DNA of 64,000 nucleotides from assembly GCF_004803895.1 (NCBI RefSeq), contig NZ_CP021978.1, forward strand, positions 1,426,001 to 1,490,000, written 5' to 3'. Positions 60,860 to 64,000 of this stretch are shown here, piece after piece. A program made the translations under genes and the position numbers. This stretch comes from Streptomyces hawaiiensis (GTDB lineage Bacteria > Actinomycetota > Actinomycetes > Streptomycetales > Streptomycetaceae). The notes below the pieces were generated by a model, which saw only the letters and a program-made list of their open reading frames with translations, searched no databases and had not been told where the DNA came from. Positions within the stretch are counted from its first letter, which is position 1, and the number at the start of each line of letters is the position of its first letter.

Positions 60860-60873
60860 TGACGACGTTGTCA
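60860..60873. promoter_or_regulatory. Near-perfect 14-bp palindrome
   Basis: TGACGACGTTGTCA is palindromic at 12 of 14 positions, around ACGT. It lies about 105 bp upstream of the peptide-binding gene and 25 bp from the SDR terminator. It may be an operator. Confidence 0.45.
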
Positions 60874-60897
60874 TCGCTCTTTGCGGTGTCTTTACGC

Positions 60898-60936
60898 CGA
60901 CACGGGCGCCGTTCGTGTCAACGGGCGCCCGTGTCG
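60898..60936 (-). terminator. Terminator of the SDR operon
   Basis: Perfect 13-bp stem CGACACGGGCGCC/GGCGCCCGTGTCG (60898-60910 with 60924-60936), 13-nt loop, 20 bp after the second SDR gene. Confidence 0.9.
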
Positions 60937-60956
60937 ATCCGTGTGCGCGGCCCTGG

Positions 60957-61715
60957 TCAGCCGGTTCCGGCGTTGAGGAAGATGCCGCCGTCCACGACGA
61001 GCGTCTGGCCGGTGACCCAGTCGGACTGCTCGGAGGTGAGGAACGCGGCCGCGCCTCCGATGTCGGAGGGCACGCCGAGCCGGCCCAGCGGGTAGGCCGC
61101 GGCGGCCTCCTCCTCGCGGCCCTCGTACAGGGCCTGGGCGAACTTGGTCTTCACCACGGCCGGGGCGATCGCGTTGACCCGGACCCTGGGCGCGAACTCG
61201 TGCGCGAGCTGCACGGTCAGGTTGATCATCGCGGCCTTGCTGACGCCGTACGCGCCGATGAAGGGCGAGGGCGAGAGGCCCGCGACGGAGGCGATGTTGA
61301 CGATCGCGCCGCCGTTGTCCTTCTGCCAGGCGTGCCAGGTCCGCTGGGCGAAACCGAGCGCCGAGACGACATTGGTCTCGAAGACCTTGCGGGCGACGTT
61401 CAGGTCGAGGTCGGCGATCGGCCCGAACACCGGGTTGGTGCCCGCGTTGTTGACCAGGTAGTCGACGCGGCCGAAGGCCTCCATCGTGCGCTCGACGGCG
61501 ACGGCCTGGTGGGCCTCGTCGTGCGCCTTGCCGGCCACGTAGACCGCGCGGTCGGCGCCGAGCCGCTCGACGGCCTCCTTGAGGGCGTCCTCGTTGCGGC
61601 CGGTGATGCACACGCGGTCGCCGCGCGCGACCAGGGCCTCGGCGACGCCGTAGCCGATGCCGCGGCTGGCGCCCGTGACGAGGGCGGCCTTGCCGGAGAG
61701 TTCCACGGAAGTCAT
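60957..61715 (-). CDS. Short-chain dehydrogenase (FabG-like)
   Basis: 252-residue SDR oxidoreductase: VTGASRGIGYG coenzyme site, NNAG, catalytic Ser/Tyr/Lys (NIASVAG, YGVSK) and VDGGIF at the end. Probably a 3-oxoacyl-ACP reductase or related NADPH reductase. ATG at 61715, 12 bp after the upstream SDR gene; they form an operon. Confidence 0.94.
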   Translation of the reverse strand: MTSVELSGKAALVTGASRGIGYGVAEALVARGDRVCITGRNEDALKEAVERLGADRAVYVAGKAHDEAHQAVAVERTMEAFGRVDYLVNNAGTNPVFGPIADLDLNVARKVFETNVVSALGFAQRTWHAWQKDNGGAIVNIASVAGLSPSPFIGAYGVSKAAMINLTVQLAHEFAPRVRVNAIAPAVVKTKFAQALYEGREEEAAAAYPLGRLGVPSDIGGAAAFLTSEQSDWVTGQTLVVDGGIFLNAGTG

Positions 61716-61727
61716 GTTCTTCGTCCC

Positions 61728-62489
61728 TTAGTCGAGCGGTCCGCCGGCCACGTACAGCACCTGGCCGGAGACGAACCCGGCCGCCTCGCCGGTGAAGAAG
61801 GCGATGGCGTTGGCGATGTCCTCCGGCTCGCCGACCCGGGCCACCGGGATCTGGGTGGCGGCGGCGGCCTTGAAGTCCTCGAAGCCCATGCCGACGCGGT
61901 CGGCGGTGGCCTTGGTCATCTCGGTGGCGATGAAGCCGGGGGCGACGGAGTTGGCGGTGACGCCGAACTTGCCGAGCTCCTTGGCGAGGGTCTTGGTGAA
62001 GCCCTGCAGGCCCGCCTTGGCGGCCGAGTAGTTCACCTGACCGCGGTTGCCCAGCGCCGAGGACGACGACAGGTTGACGATCCGGCCGAAGCCCGCGTCC
62101 ACCATGTGCTTCTGGCAGGCCTTGGACATCAGGAAGGCGCCGCGCAGGTGCACGTTCATGACGGTGTCCCAGTCGGAGACGCTCATCTTGAACAGCAGGT
62201 TGTCGCGCAGCACGCCCGCGTTGTTGACCAGGATCGTCGGCGCGCCGAGCTCCTCGGCGATCCGGGCGACGGCCGCCTCGACCTGTGCCTCGTCCGAGAC
62301 GTCGCACCCGACCGCGAGGGCCTTGCCGCCCGCGGCGGTGATCTTCTCGACGGTGTCCTTGCAGGCCGCCTCGTCGAGGTCGAGCACGGCGACCGCGCGG
62401 CCCTCGGCGGCCAGTCGTACGGCGGTGGCGGCACCGATGCCGCGCGCGGCACCGGTCACGACGGCAACCCGCTGCTCAGTGGTGGACAT
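61728..62489 (-). CDS. fabG: 3-oxoacyl-ACP reductase-like SDR
   Basis: 253-residue SDR with VTGAARGIGAATA, ILVNNAGVLRDN, NLSSSSALGN and YSAAKAG, ending VAGGPLD (VDGG changed to VAGG). Typical FabG (beta-ketoacyl-ACP to beta-hydroxyacyl-ACP, NADPH). ATG at 62489 follows GAGGAGTAG. First of the two-gene SDR operon. Confidence 0.94.
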   Translation of the reverse strand: MSTTEQRVAVVTGAARGIGAATAVRLAAEGRAVAVLDLDEAACKDTVEKITAAGGKALAVGCDVSDEAQVEAAVARIAEELGAPTILVNNAGVLRDNLLFKMSVSDWDTVMNVHLRGAFLMSKACQKHMVDAGFGRIVNLSSSSALGNRGQVNYSAAKAGLQGFTKTLAKELGKFGVTANSVAPGFIATEMTKATADRVGMGFEDFKAAAATQIPVARVGEPEDIANAIAFFTGEAAGFVSGQVLYVAGGPLD

Positions 62490-62718
62490 GACTGCTACTC
62501 CTCAGGTGAGCGACCGCTTAGTACCTTCAGTGGGTGTGACGCTAGAAGCCCTGGCACGCGGTGTCAACGGCCCAGGGCGGCATGTGATCCATCACCCGGG
62601 CCCACCCTGCCCGACAGCACCCTCCGGGACACCCGATCGGCCTACGGCCGCGCGCCGCCGCGTCCCTCGGCACCTAGCGTCGGAGCGCGAGCCACCCGTG
62701 GCCGAAGGGAGGCGCTCC

Positions 62719-63168
62719 ATGCGCCGTCGCACCGGTGTCATCGGCACGCTGTTCGCGATCGCCGCGATCGTGCCGCTGGCCGACCCCGCTCACGCCCGGC
62801 AGGACCTGGACTGCCGCCACTTCTCCTTCCAGGAGGAGGCGCAGGCCGTCTTCGACGCGGATCCGAGTGATCCCCACCGACTCGACGAGGATCAGGGCCC
62901 GGACGACGGCATCGCGTGTGAGGCGTTGGCCCGCCGCGGTGTCATCTCCCCCACCACATCCCCCACCCCGTCATCACCCAGCACTCCTGCCAGTCCCTCC
63001 GCTCCCGTCACCGGCGCTCCCACCGGCTCCCCTGCCCAGGGCGTGCGAGGCGGGCTCGGGGGTGCGGTGGCGTCGGGACCGAGCGACTGGGACGTCGCCA
63101 TCGGCCTGACGTTCGCGGCGGGTGCCGCCGTCGCCGCCGGTTACGTGGTGAAGCGCCGTCGGCGCTGA
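62719..63168 (+). CDS. Excalibur calcium-binding domain membrane protein
   Basis: 149 residues: an N-terminal signal (VIGTLFAIAAIVPLADPAHA), an excalibur domain (DLDCRHFSFQEEAQAVFDAD and DQGPDDGIACEAL, the DxDxDGxxCE-like loop), a Ser/Pro/Thr-rich linker, and a C-terminal helix with RRRR tail (WDVAIGLTFAAGAAVAAGYV). ATG at 62719 follows GGGAGG. Extracellular, probably membrane-bound via the last helix. Role unknown. Confidence 0.9.
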   Translation: MRRRTGVIGTLFAIAAIVPLADPAHARQDLDCRHFSFQEEAQAVFDADPSDPHRLDEDQGPDDGIACEALARRGVISPTTSPTPSSPSTPASPSAPVTGAPTGSPAQGVRGGLGGAVASGPSDWDVAIGLTFAAGAAVAAGYVVKRRRR

Positions 63169-63186
63169 CGGCCCGAGGGGTGTCCG

Positions 63187-63600
63187 TCACCTCACCAGCA
63201 GGTCCAGCAACCGCTCGGTCTCCGCCGCCGGGTCCGTGGTCAGGCCGGTGTGCACGGGGCCGGGCTGGACGATCGTGGAGCGAGGGGCGACGAGCCAGCG
63301 GAAGCGGCGGCCCGGGTCGTCGGACGCCGCCTGGCCGGCCGCGGGGCCGCCCGCGCACAGGCTCTCCACGGCCCGCAGGGCGGCACGGACCCCGGCCACG
63401 TCGGCCCGGGGGTCCAGGGCCAGCAGGCGGGTCTCGTCGAGGTGGGTGCGGGCACCGACGTACGCCTCGGCACGGCAGTAGACGAGGACCCCGGCGTTGA
63501 CGCACTCGCCGCGTTCGACGCGCGGGACGACGCGCAGGACGGCGTACTCGAAGACGTGGCGGTCCCGGGGCCCGCCCTTGATGATGTGCCGGTCGTTCAC
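63187..63600 (-). CDS. DUF3037 protein
   Basis: 137 residues with FEYAVLRVVPRVERGECVNA, then GVLVYCRAEAYVGART, the DUF3037 signature. GTG at 63600 overlaps the stop of the HipA-like gene (GTGA). Pairs of DUF3037 and HipA-like kinase genes are recurrent in actinobacteria. Function unknown. Confidence 0.9.
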   Translation of the reverse strand: MNDRHIIKGGPRDRHVFEYAVLRVVPRVERGECVNAGVLVYCRAEAYVGARTHLDETRLLALDPRADVAGVRAALRAVESLCAGGPAAGQAASDDPGRRFRWLVAPRSTIVQPGPVHTGLTTDPAAETERLLDLLVR

Positions 63601-64000
63601 TTGAGCCCCTGGATGCGGTCGTGGATGACGGCGGCCCGTGCGAGCAGCGGACGCGCGTAGGCCTGCCTCAGGTCGTCCGGCGCGGCGAAGCCGGGTTCGT
63701 CCGTGAGCCAGGCGTCCGGGATCTGCGCGGTGACGTCGGCGAGGAGTTCCTCGGTGACCAAGGGCGCCAACTCGGCGGCGGCGGTGGCGACGTCGGGGGC
63801 GAAGGACGCCAGCGCGTGGTCGGAGGCGTCGTACGGGCGGGCGGCGGAGGCCTCCACGCCGGGCCAGTTGTGGTGCCAGATCATCGTCGCGCCGTGGTCG
63901 ACGAGCCACAGCTCGCCCCGCCACCTCAGCAGGTTGGGGTTGCGCCAGGACCGGTCGACGTTGTTGATCAGCGCGTCGAACCAGACCACCCGGCCGGCCT
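63597..64000 (-). CDS. HipA-like kinase (5' end outside window)
   Basis: C-terminal ~133 residues are visible. VVWFDALINNVDRSWRNPNL and WLVDHGATMIWHHNW match the catalytic N and D(H)G motifs of HipA-like/PI4K-type kinases. The start lies off the right edge. Translationally coupled to the DUF3037 gene. Possibly a growth-control kinase; substrate unknown. Confidence 0.85.
   Translation of the reverse strand, partial: AGRVVWFDALINNVDRSWRNPNLLRWRGELWLVDHGATMIWHHNWPGVEASAARPYDASDHALASFAPDVATAAAELAPLVTEELLADVTAQIPDAWLTDEPGFAAPDDLRQAYARPLLARAAVIHDRIQGLK

Noticed and set aside
1-64000. Secondary-metabolite cluster, CRISPR, prophage, IS or tRNA
   Set aside because: No PKS/NRPS/terpene core, no regular spacer array, no integrase or transposase, and no tRNA cloverleaf seen.

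Overview
This is chromosomal DNA of a Streptomyces (or very close relative). The base composition is very G+C rich with strong third-position G/C, many starts are GTG or TTG with GGAGG-type ribosome sites, and tightly coupled genes share GTGA overlaps. Lineage markers include a divergent tuf3-type EF-Tu gene, actinobacterial SbcC/SbcD, a PHO-box-preceded Tat-exported PhoD phosphatase, an ECF41-type sigma factor and an XFP phosphoketolase. From memory the tuf3-ung-SDR stretch resembles the tuf3 region of S. coelicolor; this was not checked. There is no rRNA, tRNA, CRISPR array, insertion sequence, prophage or PKS/NRPS cluster. It is mostly single genes and two- to three-gene operons.

Layout. 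0-5 kb: a truncated ABC ATPase divergent from a LiaS/LiaR-like two-component pair, a ROK regulator broken by a frameshift, and a GntR regulator with a DasR-like operator over its -35 box. 5-16 kb: ECF41-type sigma factor with an NAD(P)-binding partner, alpha/beta hydrolase, MocR regulator, PhoD phosphatase, ACT-GNAT protein, trans-sulfuration enzyme, Lrp regulator, DUF885 peptidase. 16-27 kb: orphan Imm21 protein, sbcDC, a graveyard of relics, a three-gene operon (cysteinyl-tRNA-synthetase-like protein, SixA phosphatase, IMPACT/YigZ protein), and a btuFCD-type transporter behind a cobalamin riboswitch. 27-36 kb: amino-acid permease, PobA-like hydroxylase, ArsR with a CDF metal exporter, a frameshifted YbaK protein, cupin regulator with EamA exporter, a 48-bp tandem repeat, two left-handed beta-helix proteins, DedA. 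36-45 kb: phosphoketolase, GH3 beta-glucosidase, a membrane-bound ECF-sigma/zinc-finger/lectin fusion, GalU, thioesterase. 45-54 kb: secreted proteins, spermidine-synthase-like protein, tuf3 with a structured leader, VTT membrane protein, thiolase and HxlR relics, UppP, a leaderless 59-aa gene, Lnt. 54-64 kb: flavin monooxygenase and Gfo/Idh/MocA pair with a TetR regulator and twin operators, DinB, lipoprotein, TPR protein, Ung, peptide-binding lipoprotein, two SDR reductases, an excalibur protein, and a DUF3037/HipA-like pair running off the right edge.

Regulation is the richest layer: many gaps carry readable sites (PHO box, dre-like operator, TetR twin operators, ArsR dyad, cobalamin riboswitch, two matches to the PafBC DNA-damage promoter, an apparent leader-ORF/hairpin arrangement before tuf3). 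The most novel-looking items are the CysS-like/SixA/YigZ operon, the leaderless 59-aa gene with a DNA-damage-type promoter, the sigma-lectin fusion and the tuf3 leader. Two otherwise intact genes (ROK, YbaK) each carry a single-base frameshift that should be checked against raw reads. All functional calls come from reading motifs and remembered family sequences; no database search was run.
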